DNA of 31,208 bases from Fonticula alba (GCF_000388065.1 NW_009242972.1:1117121-1148328), one strand, 5' to 3'; positions 19,829-30,952 are shown, numbered from the stretch's first letter. Notes: a model not told the origin generated them from the letters alone. Made by a program: numbers and translations.

Positions 19829-20658
19829 GATGGTGTGTGTGTGTGTGTGTGTGTGCTCCGCCGCACAGAGGGAGATGGAGGAGCGGGAGGAAGGGCTGGG
19901 AGAGGCGGGGACGGCGGGGCTGTGGGGGGAACAAGAGGAAAGGCAACAAGCAGGGGAGGAGGAAAAAAGAACAGCGGGCAGGGGGAGGGGAGGCAACTAG
20001 ATGCCCAGACGCGGTCCGTCAGGGGCTCCCACACCGCCCCGGCAAATGTGTCCCGGCCCTTGTTCGAGGCGGTTTTAGCTGCACCTCCGCATCTTGTGTC
20101 CCCCCCCCCCCCTCCCCCTCGTGCCCGGCTCCACACCCGGTCTACGCGCGCGCGCTCGGCGGGCGCCGCGGTCCCGGGCAAGAAGGCGCGGCGGCCAGCC
20201 AGCAGGGGGCTGTCCGGACCCCTGGAGGCCGGGCTGCGGCATCTTGCACCGATTCTCGCGCCCAAGGGGGAACATTCTGCTCGGTGCCCCGGCTCCAGAC
20301 GGGTCTGCGCGCGCGTGACCTGGATACCATGTGGCGTGATACATTCCATGGCCCCATTCTATTCCCGCAGAATCGTATGCGGGCATGTTTCCCCCCGGGT
20401 CCGGGGGGGGGGGGGGAGCGGCGTTTCCCCGGCCACGCCCACCTTGCGTAGACAGGCCCCGGCCGTTTGAGGGGCCGGCCGTGGGGCTCGAGGGGGGGGG
20501 CGTGAGGTGCCTTTTCGGCAGACCTGCCGCCTTCCGTGGGATGTGTCTCTGGGTATCACCCTCCTCCATCCCGCTTCCTCCTCGCCTCTCCTCCATTTCC
20601 TGCTCCCCCTTCTTTTGATATCCCCCCCTCTCTCCCTCCCTCCCTTGCCCAACCGACT
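19829..20658. promoter_or_regulatory. Divergent intergenic region, TFIIF alpha / EXOSC3
   Basis: These 830 bases separate two divergently transcribed genes and must hold both promoters. On the TFIIF alpha side a (CA)11 tract (sense strand; plus 19833-19855 as GT) ends four bases before the ATG, whose context is CCATCATG. The middle holds C-runs near 20100 and a G-run at about 20404-20417. On the EXOSC3 side about 95 bases of C/T-rich sequence (20562-20658) lead to the ATG. No TATA box is evident. The bidirectional promoter is inferred from layout only. Confidence 0.55.
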
Positions 20659-22013
20659 ATGAATAACGGACACGAGCTGACGTACGAGATCTTGCATGTG
20701 CCTCCTCCTCTCGGTGCAATGCCCACCTAACAGCCTGCGTTTTTCCCTCCTTCTGCCCGGACCCCGGGCTCGGCCGCCCCTCCCTCCCTTTCCTTCCCCC
20801 CTTCCCCGCCCGCCCCCCCCCCCCTCTCCCCGTTTCCCAGCGTTGTCCTCCCCGGTGACACCCTCTGGACCAACTGTCCATCGGTGGCGGCGGCCTCGCC
20901 GACGGCCGGGAACCTGGCCAGCGGCACGGAGAACGCCCCTCTGACCCTGGGCCCCGGTGTGCGGGCCATCTTGCTGGACGCCGAGGCGGAGCCCAGCGAC
21001 TCGGCCACGCCGGTGGCCATCGTCAGCTCCAGGGCCGGTGTGGCATGGCGCGGTCCGGGCGCCGCGAAGAGCGCCTCCGCCCCGAAATCCCTCTGGGTGG
21101 AGTCCCACAGCCGCCGGGTGCGTCCTGGCACCGGCATTCACCGTCGGGGCTGTCTTTGCTCCGGCCTCGCTCGGTGCCCCCCCCCCCCCCGCCTTGCGAT
21201 CTTGTCCGACGTCATCGCTGACCCTGGCTGCCTTGCCATTTGCCCCTTCCCCCCCCCCCCCTCGTCCAGTACCTTCCGGCCGAGAATGAGTCGGTGATCG
21301 GTGTCATTGTCGACCGCGCCGGGGAAACCTACCGCGTGGACATCGGCGCGCCCACTCTCGCCTCTTTGCCGCTCATGGCCTTCGAGGGGGCAACCAAGAA
21401 GGTCCACCCCGACCTCAAGGTGCGTGCATGCCCAGCCGGTCCTGATCCTGCCCCCAGCTCGTCCCATGTGTTGGACTCACCTTTGCGTGCGCTCTTCCTG
21501 CTCGACCCCGCGCCGTGCCCTCCCCCTCCCCCCTCCCCCCTGTCTCCTGTGTCGCGGATCTGCTCGCAGCCCGGAGCCGTTATCTACACGCGCATCTCCA
21601 TGGCCTACCGTGACCTGGACCCGCCGGAGCTGGACTGTCGCCAGGCCGATGGGCTTGGCGGCCATTATGGCGCTCTGCCGGTGGACGGGCCCATTTACTG
21701 CTTCAATGTGCCGATTGCCGCGGCCCGGCGCCTGCGCGCCCCATGCCCGGCCGGCAACACCCGGCCCCCGGCCCGCGATCGCCAGCCCCTCAGCGTGCTG
21801 GACATCATGCGCACGCACTTCCACTTTGAGGATTGTGTCGGCGACAATGGCGTCGTCTGGATTCGTGGCCTGGGCTCGCTCGAGGGGGCCAACGCCTACC
21901 GGGCAGTGGCTCTACTGGCCGAGGCCATCAAGATGGCCGACGGCTGCTCGCAGGACATGGTCAACAAGATTGCCAAGACCCTGGTCGATACCCTGGGGCT
22001 CCACTCTTCATGA
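20659..22013 (+). CDS. EXOSC3: Exosome complex cap subunit RRP40 (EXOSC3)
   Basis: RRP40 is one of three S1/KH cap proteins on the ring of the RNA exosome, which trims and degrades RNA 3'-to-5' in nucleus and cytosol. Exons: 20659-20681, 20841-21117, 21270-21419 and 21570-22013; 297 aa, close to the human 275. The N-terminal domain begins with VVLPGDTLW (human VVLPGEEL). The S1 domain starts at residue 101: YLPAENESVIGVIVDRAGE, then YRVDIG...LPLMAFEGATKK and PGAVIYTRI, a near one-to-one match to human. The C-terminal KH region has LDCRQADGLGG, DGPIYCFNV, RRLRAP and GVVWIRG. The first exon is only 23 nt; its donor GTACGA gives the right phase, whereas the next GT (20698) would break the frame. 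An insertion at about 105 bases into exon 2 (SVAAASPTAGN) is low complexity. Confidence 0.93.
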
Positions 22014-22906
22014 GAGGAGGTGCCCTCCCGGGGGGCGAGGGGCCAGGCGGCGGCTCCGGTGCAGGAGGCTGCGCGCGCGCGTTGCGGCATTTTCCCTCCC
22101 CCCCCTCCCCCCCCCCCTCTGTGTGCCCTCCCGGCTGCATGCTCTGGTGAGCGTGCCTCTGCCCGCACGCCTGCCGGCCCTGCTGGCCCCTCGCCCGATG
22201 TCGGTGTTCTCCCAGCGCGCGCACGCCCACACACACACACACACACACTCAAGCATGCGTGTGCCACCCCCTCGCATTTGGCTCCCTGATTGAATAGATA
22301 AAAAACCTCCCAAAAGACCCCTTCTTGCCCTTCTTGCCCGCCCGCTGGTGATTGCCTCCCTCCCCCCAGAGCCGGCAAATCGCGCACGCCCCCGGCGAGA
22401 GGAACCGGCGGGTGAAGGCGCCTGCGTGGCCAGATGCCAACGGTCGGAGCGGAATCGTGGAGCCCCGAGCATGTGATGTGCGCGCGCGCCGAATCTGTTA
22501 CCTGCGCTCTGCCGCGCTCGGCGGCCTCTTGCGCACGCTAGTGTTGCCTCCCGGAAACTGGCGGCGCCGTGCGTGTCGGGGCGTGTGCGTCTGGGGAGGT
22601 GGTGGGTGGGCTGGGGCGGTTCCGGCCGCCGAGCCCCCGGGCCGAGGGCCGGTGGTCTAAGAGCAAGCCGCGCACAGCGGACGGGCACCTGGAAGGATAC
22701 CCGTCGCCGGCCCCTCTCCCTCCCGCCTCTCCCTTGAGCCATCCCTTCTTCGCCTTTCTCCCTCCCTCCCCCTGTCCGGCAGGAGTCACCCCCCCCCCCT
22801 CCTCATACACATACACACACACACACACACATTCACGCACCGCACCGCACCGCATCGCATCGCACCGCGTCCGCCTCTCCCCCCGACCGTCCTCCCCGCT
22901 GCCATC
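22014..22906. other. Spacer between EXOSC3 and SF3B3
   Basis: No gene is seen. It contains C-runs near 22097-22122, a (CA)n tract at about 22229-22250, a short AT-rich stretch near 22287-22320 that could belong to the EXOSC3 3' end, a pyrimidine-rich block at about 22703-22800, a second (CA)n tract at 22806-22831 and a set of CGCAC/CGCAT repeats at about 22840-22868 just before the SF3B3 start. Confidence 0.5.
22703..22906 (+). promoter_or_regulatory. Pyrimidine- and CA-rich leader of SF3B3
   Basis: A C/T-rich block (22703-22800) is followed by (CA)n at 22806-22831, five to six CGCAC/CGCAT pentamers and another C-rich stretch, then GCCATCATG at the start codon. The same CATCATG context and a sense-strand CA tract occur at the TFIIF alpha start. 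Whether this is promoter or 5' UTR cannot be told from sequence. Confidence 0.4.
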
Positions 22907-25494
22907 ATGTCTGCCCAGATGGCTGCCGCCCCTTCGGGCGCCGAGAGCCACGACCCCCCCATGCAGGAGGTGGATACCCCTCCTCCCCCGCCCCCGCCTA
23001 CGGCTCACCTGTACCAGCTGAACCTGCAGAACCAGACGGCCGTCACTGGTGGCGGGACTCTTGGTGCCGGGGCTGCCGTGATCGGCGCCTTCTGTGGTAT
23101 TGACAAGCAGAAGGTGCGCGGCCCTCCCCCCCCCCCCCCCCCCCGGGCCTCTCTACCCGCCCATAACCCGGGGAAGAGGTCCCCCTCTCTTGCGTCGGGC
23201 ATTCGCCAACGCACTCGCACATGGACACCCATTGACATACCCATGCCCCGGACACGCACACACGCACACACGTACATCCGCTCGCCCCTTTGGCCTCTGC
23301 AGGAGATTGCCCTCATCCAGCACACCGCCATTACCCTTGTGCGGGTGGACGACGAGGGCCGCATCCATGAGATGTCCCGGACCGAGATGTTCGGTGTCAT
23401 CCGCAGTGCCGTGGCCTTCCACACCTACGCCAGCAACAAGGGTGCGCCCCCCTCTCCCCTCCCCCCTGGCGGGGGGGGGGGGCCGGAGTGTCTCGCTCCC
23501 AAATCACCAGGACCATCGCTAACTCCCGCGCCCCCGGGCGCCCTGTGGCCCGAGCACAGACTTCCTGGCCATCGGCTCTGACTCGGGCAAGATCGTCATC
23601 CTCGAGTACAACCCGGTTATCAAGCAGTTCCTCACGGTGCACGAGGAGCCCTACAGCCGGACCGGCGTCCGGCGCATGGTCCCCGGGCAGCTGCTGGCTG
23701 TCGATCCCCTCGGGCGTGCCCTGCTCGTCGGTGCCCTGGATAAGCAGAAGCTTGTCTATGTGCTGAGCCGCGACCATGCCCACCGCCTGACCATCTCCTC
23801 GCCGCTGGAGGCCCATGTGCCGAACTCGGTCTGCCTGGCGGTGGTCGGCCTGGACGTTGGGACCCGGAACCCGGTGTTCGCGGCCCTGGAGTCCGAGTAT
23901 GAGGACATGGACATGGACCCGAGTGGCGAGGCGGCCAGCGACCTGATCAAGGTCCTGTCGTACTACGAGCTGGACCTGGCTCTCAACCACATGGTCCGCA
24001 AGGCGCGCACTCCGATCGACGCGACTTCGCACATGCTCGTTCCCGGTATGTCGCCCTGCCGCACGCGCTGTTGGCCGTCGTCTCTCTCGCTCTCGCTCTC
24101 GCTCTCGCTCTCCTTGCTTCCCCCCTCAGCACGATCCCCTGCCCCGTCATCATCCTTCTGCTAATCCCTCCCCCCCCCCCCTCCCCGCGGCCATGTCCGG
24201 GCAGTTCCCGGTACCACCGGCTGTCCCTCGGGTGTGCTGATCTTCTCGGCGGACACGGTTGCCTGGCGCGGTGTCGGAATTGGCCCGGACACTCCGGAGC
24301 TCCGGGTTCCTCTCCCTCGGCGGAACCATCCCCTGGGTGACATTGCCCGGCCTTCGATGGTCACTTCGGCCGTGCTGATTCGCACCCGGAAGAATGTGCG
24401 TACCCTGGCCTTCTTCCTTTTCCGCCCTCCCCCTCCCACTTGAGTCGGTCGAGCCCCGGCTGGATGGTGGCATTGACGGTATTTGCTTGGCCCTGCCCGT
24501 GCCCCGTTCGGCCGCCGCGCCTCCCTCCAGCGTCGCATCGTGTACCTCCTCCAGTCGGACGATGGGGATCTCTTCCGCCTGATCATCGAGCTCGATCCCA
24601 AGACCGCCCAGCCGGTGGACATGGTCCTCAAGTACATCGAGACCCTGCCCTCGGTGGCGGCATCGCTCTGCTTCCTTGAGGATGCTGGGGCCTTTTTCAC
24701 GGCTTCGGAGTTCGGTGACCAGTACGTCCGGCAGCCGCTTGCGCCAGCTCCCCCTGGCCGGCCCCAAGGGCAGCCACGCCCCTGGCCACGCCCCTGGCCC
24801 TCTCTTGGCAGCTGCACTGACACCGAAACACCGCCCCCCCCCCCCCCTCCTGCACACAGCGTCGTCTACCGTCTCATCGAGTCCACCCGCGAGACTGTCG
24901 AGGAGGATCCCCTGCGCGCGAGCGACTTCACCCGGCAGTATGCCCAGTACTACCGCACGGATGCCGGGTTCGCCAACATGTCTCGGTCCTTTGGGTTTAC
25001 CTCGCGCGTGGGCGCCGCCGATGCCACGGCCCTGGCCACGGCCCAGCGCCCTCTGGCTTTCTTCACTCCCCGGGCCCCGGGCGACCTGGTCAACCTGGCG
25101 CCGGTCGACTCGGTGGCCAGCCTGTCGCCGCTGATCGACTCCGGCATCCTGCCGGTCTCCTTCACCGACAGCTCCATCGGCCAGCATGTCCAGGCGTCCG
25201 ACGGTCGGGTGATGGTCACCCTGACCGGGTCCGGCAGTGTGGGCGGTGGCGGGGCCGAGCTGCGCCTCTTGCGCGCTGGCGTGCGCTCGGTCATCGGCGA
25301 CCGGGGCTCGGCGGTGGCCGAGTTCCCCGGTGTCCCGTCCGGCATTTGGGCTCTTCGCCAGCGCCCGTCCGGTGCGTTGGTCCCCTGACGGCCCCTCCCC
25401 CACCTCCCGGGGCAACACATCCGTTCTCGCTGATCCCTGGGTGTTTGGCGGCTTTCCTCCATCCTGCTCCCCCCTCCCCCTCCCCTCCCCTCCC

Positions 25495-25530
<36 letters not shown>

Positions 25531-28500
25531 ATGCACCCGCGTACTCACATGCAAATACCCCCCCCCCCCCCCCTTGCCCTCTTTGTGGCCGGTACCGGCC
25601 AAACCCACACAGACCTCTTCGATTCGTACCTGGTCCTGTCCTTCCTGAATGATACGCTGGTCCTCTCGGTGCAGAGTGCCCATGTGACGGTGGTCGAGGA
25701 TGCGGCCGGGTTCCTGACCAAGGTGGCCACCATCTGCGCGGCGCACCTCGGTGGGGCCGGCCTGGCGGACCAGAGCGCCGGCCTGGTGCAGGTCCATGCC
25801 AATGGTGTGCGGCACATCCGCCCGGACAAGAGTGTCCAGGAGTGGCGCCCGCCCCCGGGCACGCAGATTGTCCATGCCATCGCCAACACCCGGCAGGTGG
25901 CCATCACCCTGAACCAGGCGTCCGGCGCCGGTGCCTCGGGGGATGATTTCGCCGAGCCCGGCGGGCCGATCGTCTATTTCGAGCTGGACCAGCATGGCCA
26001 GCTCAATGAGTACCAGCACCACAAGTCCCTGGGGGCCGAGGTGACGGCCATGGCCTTCGGCATTGTGTCCGAGGGGGCGGTCCGGTCGCCGTTCCTGATT
26101 GTCGGCACGCTGGAGGACGAGAGCGTGCGAGTGCTGTCCCTGGACCCGGATGGCTTCTTCGACACGCTCATGACCCAGGCCCTGCTGGCCCCGCCGTCGT
26201 CCATCCTGGCCACCAACTTGCAGGACCTGCCGGCTCCCGGCGCCGCGGCCCCCATCAGCGGGCAGTTCACCCTGCTCATCGGCCTGCGCAATGGCGTCCT
26301 CGTCCGGACCAACATCGACCGGCTGACCGGCATGCTGAGCAGCCCGCGCAACCGCCTGGTCGGCCACACCCCGGTCAAGCTGTCGCCCTTGACCACCAAC
26401 TCCGTGCTGGACCAGAGCGCCGCCTTTGACCACTGCCGTGACGCGGTGCTGGTCCTGTCCTCCCCGGCTTCCTATGTGTGCTACTCGCACCAGGGGCGCG
26501 TCTCGGTCCTGCCGCTGACCATCGATGCCGGGGATGCTCCTGGTGCCGGGGCCGGGGCCGGGGCCGGGGCCGGGGCCACGGATGGCCCGGTGGCCGTCGA
26601 CCATGCGGTCCCCTTCTCCACGGACAAGTTCCCGCGTAACTCCTTCTTCGCCATTTCCGGCCGGAAGATGCGTGTGCTGGACCTGACCCCGGCCGTGCCG
26701 GCCGTCGGGCCCGGCCTGACTGACGCCGGTGCCGGCCCCAAAACCGACACCTCAGCCGGCGAGAGTGGCCTCATTCGCGGGGCGACCTTCCACACGGCCG
26801 CTCGCGTGGCCTTGCGCTACACCCCCCGCAAGATGAGCATCTGCCCGCGGCTGGGCCTGGCCTTTGTGGGGGAGGTCGACCACCGGGCATGGGGTGTGGA
26901 TGATCTGCTCGAAGCCCAGGGCCAGCCGGCTTCCTCGAAGGACACGGTGCGTCATGCCGGGCCGTGGCTCGTTGGATGGGATGCCATGCCATTGCTAGGG
27001 CAGGCCGCGGGCGCGGCCTGTCCCCGCGTGGCCTGTCTTGTCGTTTCTTTGCCCCCCCCCCCCCCCCCCCCCCCCCCCGGCCCCGGCCCCGGCCCCCTTC
27101 CGGGGCGGGGCCCGCCATTTTGATGGGCCGCCCCCCTCGCCCTCGTTGTCCTGCTGGCTAACATCGCTGCCCCGCCTCCCGTGTGCCAGTCTGCGGCATC
27201 GCTTCCGTCGGTGCGCGCGCCGGCCGGCTTCTGGGCCTCATGCCTGCGCGTGGTGGATCTGCGCCAAGCGCTGCACCTGGGCACCATGACCCCGGTGGCT
27301 CGGGGCACCCTGCCGGCCGATCAGCCCCTCACAGCCACGACATGGGTCGAGGAGCTCGGCAACAACCAGGCCATCACCAGCATGGGCTTTGTGATGCTCC
27401 AGCCCCCGGCGCCGGTCGGCCACACGGGGCCCAACCCCAATCCCCCGGCGCCGCATGTGGTTGTCGGCACGGCGGTCAACCTGCAGCTGGCCCCGCGCAA
27501 GTGCGCCGGCGGCAAGCTCCACGTTTATGCGCTGGATGAGACGGCCAAGACCCTAAGCCTGGTGCATACGGTGCGTGGGCCTCCTTCTATGTCTCTTTGC
27601 GCGCGCCTCCCCGCCCGCCCCTCGCTCGCCCTGCATCTCCATCTGACCCGCGACCCCGTCCTCTCCAGACCGACGTCGATGATGCGCCGACCGCCGTGTG
27701 CGGCTTCCGGGGCCGGCTGCTGGTGGGCCTTGGGCGCACCCTGCGCCTGTATGACAATGGCCGCCGGCGGCTGCTGCGCAAGTGCGAGAACCGCAACCTG
27801 CCGAACCTCATCACGCGCATCCAGGCCCCGGAGACCCCCGGCGGCCGGGGGGACGGTGCGGATGACCGCATCATCGTGTCCGATGTCCAGGAGTCCGTCA
27901 GCCTGGTGTCCTACCTGCCGGTGCCGGAGAACCATCTGGTGGTGGTGGTCGATGACACGGTGCCCCGCTGGGCCACCGCCGTCACGGCCCTCGATCATAA
28001 CACCCTCGCCGTGGGGGATAAGTTCGGCAACTTCAGCCTCCTGCGCGTGCACCACGAGTCGGTTGGCCGCATCACCAATCCCAACTGGCACCCGTCGGCC
28101 GACCGGGTGGACTTCGAGCGCGGCCTCCTCGGCGGCGCCCCCTACAAGGTATGCATTTGACGCCTCTCGAGGAGAGCCACACCGCGTCCTCCGTTGCCCA
28201 CGCAGGGCCTCTCCCGCCACAGTGTTGCCCATCTGGCGCCGGTTCCTGTGCCTTCTCCCCCGCTTCCCCCCCGTCTACCCATGTGCTGACCGTGGATGCC
28301 TTCGGCTTTTCCTCCCTCCCTGGCCATCCCCCTCCCCCTCGCGCCTTCCCTTGGTGCTGTCTCCGGCTGCGGCGCTTGCAGTTCACCAACATCTGTGAAT
28401 ACCATGTTGGCGATATGATCACCTCCATCCATCGCGCCCAGCCGCACGCGGCCACCGGCGCCTCGGACGATGAGAACATCATGTACACCACCCTGCTCGG

Positions 28501-28783
28501 TGGAGTCGGTGTCATGGTTCCCATCCGCCGACAGACCAACATCGAATTCCTCCAGCTGCTGGAGATGCACATGCGCAATGAGGTGTCCTCCTTGATTGGC
28601 CGCTCGCACCTGGCCTACCGGTCATACTATACCCCGGTGCGCAATGTCATTGATGGCACCCTGTGCGAGCTCTTCTCCACCCTGTCCCTGGAGAAGCAGG
28701 CCGCCATCGCGGATGCCCTGAACTCCGAGGTCGACGAGATTCACACCTACCTGGAGGAGCTCCGCGTGCAGACCGGCTTCTAG
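22907..28783 (+). CDS. SF3B3: Splicing factor 3B subunit 3 (SF3B3/SAP130/Rse1)
   Basis: SF3B3 is the three-propeller scaffold of the SF3b complex in U2 snRNP, which helps hold the branch-site duplex. Ten exons: 22907-23113, 23303-23441, 23560-24045, 24205-24395, 24531-24721, 24860-25371, 25613-26946, 27190-27570, 27669-28148 and 28382-28783; 1440 aa versus about 1217 in human. Conserved blocks follow the human order: HLYQLNLQ, MFGVIRS, GSDSGKIVILEY, GVRRMVPGQLLAVDP, KQKLVYVLSRD, RLTISSPLEAH, GLDVGTRNPVF, YELDLALNHMVRK, FTASEFGD, LLRAGVRS, DSYLVLSFLNDTLVLS, NGVRHIRPDKSVQEW, GQLNEYQHHKSLGAEV, LIGLRNGVLVRT, LRYTPRKM, LLRKCENRNLPN, RIIVSDVQES, VGDKFGNFSLLRV, NICEYHVGD, YTTLLGGVGVMVP, AYRSYYTPVRNVIDG. 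Extra length comes from loops, including a Gly-Ala repeat near 26545-26577 and a Pro-rich N-terminus. All junction phases agree. Confidence 0.96.
24074..24112 (+). repeat. CTCTCG hexamer repeat in SF3B3 intron 3
   Basis: Five or so tandem TCTCGC units sit in the intron between exons 3 and 4 (24046-24204). They extend the pyrimidine-rich interior of the intron and have no coding meaning. Confidence 0.8.
25497..25530 (+). repeat. (CA)n microsatellite in SF3B3 intron 6
   Basis: About 16 CA units on the sense strand inside intron 6 (25372-25612), followed by a 15-C run at about 25559-25573 and then the acceptor CACAG. CA-rich intronic tracts are known splicing-regulator binding sites in animals; whether that applies here is not shown. 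Confidence 0.85.
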
Positions 28784-29333
28784 GGGGAAATGTGCAACTG
28801 CTCTGCTCCCCCGGCCTCCTGTTGCGGCCTTCCTTCCCATGCGCCGAGCACACGCACACCCGCGTGCATCTTTGCTCATGTGTTTACTTCAACACTGCTA
28901 CCTGGGTACAATATACACACACACACACACACGCACACCCTCGCGCCTGCGCATGCTGTTCACTCATGTGTAGATACACACATATTTCCATGTATATGCA
29001 TCTGCATACCCGTGGGAGCATCTTCCCCCAACGAAGGGTAATGACGTCGAGGGGGAGGGGGAGCGACAAAGAGAGAAAGAAAGAGAGAGAGAGAGAGAGA
29101 GAGAAGGGCAGCCAAATTTGGACTGATGCATCACTGCGCGCAGGCTATGATCTAAAACTTGACAGGGGGGAGGGAGAGAGAAAACGCGCATACGCACGCA
29201 GGCCATACACGGAGAGGCGCCTCCGGGCATCGCGCGTGGCACACCGACAAGGACATGATTTGAGGGGGGAAGAAAAAAAGGGAGGACCAGACAGGGGGGG
29301 GGGGGGGGGGGGGGGGGTGTATATGTGGCAGAC
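28784..29333. other. Convergent spacer between SF3B3 and the methyltransferase gene
   Basis: No gene. The SF3B3 side carries a (CA)n tract at about 28916-28932 and AT-richer sequence to about 29000 (ATATTTCCATGTATATG), a plausible 3' UTR. The methyltransferase side carries (GA)n at about 29084-29103 and a 24-G run at about 29294-29317 (CT and C on its sense strand). The polarity of the tracts switches between the two, as expected for converging transcripts. Confidence 0.55.
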
Positions 29334-29825
29334 TCAGTCGATGAGCGAGCTGCTGCTGCTGGCGACGGATTCCGCCTCGGCCGCGGTGATGAGCATGACA
29401 TTGCCACGACCACCGCCGCCGGACTCGGAACCGATTTCCTCCTCGGCAGTGATCTTGAACCCGGCGGCCGAGAGCTGCCGAGCAAACTCGTCATAGTAAG
29501 TGGCCCGACCGAAGTCGATGGTGGTAATGACACGAAGCAGGGGCTTGATGGTCTCCACCAGGAAGGACCGGCGCCGCTCGAAAGTCTGCGTGAAGTAGAG
29601 CAGGCCGCCCTCCTTCAGGAGATTGGCCTTCACATGGAGCAGGGCAGCCGACGGGTCGGGCAGCAGCATGAAGGACCCACTGAAGTAGACCGCATCAAAG
29701 CGCTGGCCACCGGGCGGCAGGAAGTAATCGTAGATGGACATATGCTCGACCTGGGGTCCGGAGCGCGCGCCGGAGAAGGGGCAGGAGGGGCAAAGGACCA
29801 GGTGTTATCCGTGCAAAGCAAGAGT

Positions 29826-29858
<33 letters not shown>

Positions 29859-30361
29859 GGGGAGAAGAACACGAGGGCGGGGGTGTCGATCTACAAGCCG
29901 GACGTACGTTCACCAGGCCCGAGGCGTTCTTGTCGCGGATGAGATCCTGCGCACGAGCAATGTAATCGGCATCGATGTCGACACCCTTGATGCGGAGTTG
30001 GCGCTCGTTGATGATAGAAATGTTGTTCAGGAGGGCAGCCGCGGTGCCTGAAATGCCGGGATGCGGCGCGTGAGGTTGGGCGTGGCGAGAGGGGAAGGGG
30101 CGAAGGCAGGAGCCACGCTCCAGAGGGGAGGAGAGGGGGGGGAGGAGGAGGAAACGCACCGACACCGACATCAAGGACGCTGGACTTGGCCGGCAACTTC
30201 TCCAACACGGTGCGGTACCACTCGGAGGTGAACCAGACGATGGCCGCGTCATAGATGGCCGCACGAGTCCAGCGACGCCAACGGTCGAACCTGCTCGGTG
30301 ACAGGGGGACAGCGGGGTGGGAAAGGGGGAATTGCGCGAATGCAAGTGTTTTGGCGCGCAT
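29334..30361 (-). CDS. Class I SAM-dependent methyltransferase, target unknown
   Basis: Three exons in coding order: 30160-30361, 29908-30047 and 29334-29750, about 252 aa. Seen: RFDRWRRWTRAAIYDAAIVWF near the N-terminus; motif I VLDVGVGTAAALL at about 62-74, the SAM-binding Gly loop; GVDIDADYI at about 89-97 with the acidic residue expected at the end of strand beta 2; EHMSIYDY; FDAVYFSGSFMLLPD as strand beta 4; LLKEGGLLYFTQTFE as strand beta 5; and a C-terminal sheet part ending in a poly-Ser tail (SSSSSLID). Together this is a complete Rossmann methyltransferase core. I cannot name the substrate. The start at 30361 assumes no further upstream exon; alternatively the sequence before the AGCAG at 30291 is intron and the true first exon lies around 30520-30740. 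A sense-strand CA tract lies 17 bases upstream of 30361, as at the TFIIF alpha start. Confidence 0.75.
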
Positions 30362-30375
30362 GTGTGCGAGCAGGG

Positions 30376-30377
<2 letters not shown>

Positions 30378-30426
<49 letters not shown>
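30378..30426. repeat. (GT)24 microsatellite upstream of the methyltransferase gene
   Basis: About 24 GT units on the plus strand, read as CA on the methyltransferase sense strand, followed on the plus strand by a short G-run. It lies either in the leader or in a first intron, depending on the true start of the gene. Confidence 0.9.
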
Positions 30427-30429
<3 letters not shown>

Positions 30430-30952
30430 GGGGGGGGGAGGGAGAGAAGGCCAAGGGGAGGAGGAAGAAAAGAGATGGGTGCTTGGTTGCCAGCGCGTCA
30501 GGTGCTTTTGTGTGATCATCTACCAGCGCGCGCCAGGACTCCGACGGAGGGGAGGGCGGACCACAAAAAAGGCCCGCGGGAGAAGAGACCGGGCAGCCCT
30601 CGATCCAGTGCGAGGAGTGGGCAGCCCCCCGAGGGCGTCTTCCATTCTCCTGCGGCCTGTGTGTCAGCAGCATGGTGGCCGTGGCTGGCGCTGCGCGCGG
30701 GCACCCTCGTGGCTTCCCCCGCGCCGGACATTGCCAAGCGAAGCCACCAGCCGGCCCGCAGCCACGGTCTCCTCTAGCCCGCCAAGTAGGCCCGAGCAAC
30801 TGCCAAAGGGTTGCTCCGGGTATCGGGCTGGGCAGGGAAAGGAGGGTGTGGGTGTGTGGAGACCTTGGCCGCTGGCCGGTGGATGGGCATCGGGACGGGG
30901 GTATGCACGTGCATGTGCGCGCGCGCGCGCGCGCGTGCGCAGACGGCCAGGC
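30427..30952. other. Right-flank stretch without a secure gene
   Basis: A minus-strand frame at about 30516-30737 begins with an ATG (MAMSGAGEATRVP) and could hold the first exon of the methyltransferase gene, but I found no donor there whose phase joins cleanly to the exon at 30290. The plus-strand tract at about 30918-30937 is alternating GC. Nothing else is recognised. Confidence 0.4.

Noticed and set aside
30516-30737. Alternative first exon of the methyltransferase
   Set aside because: It has an ATG, but the GTAGAT donor leaves the wrong phase for the acceptor at 30290; kept only as a possibility.
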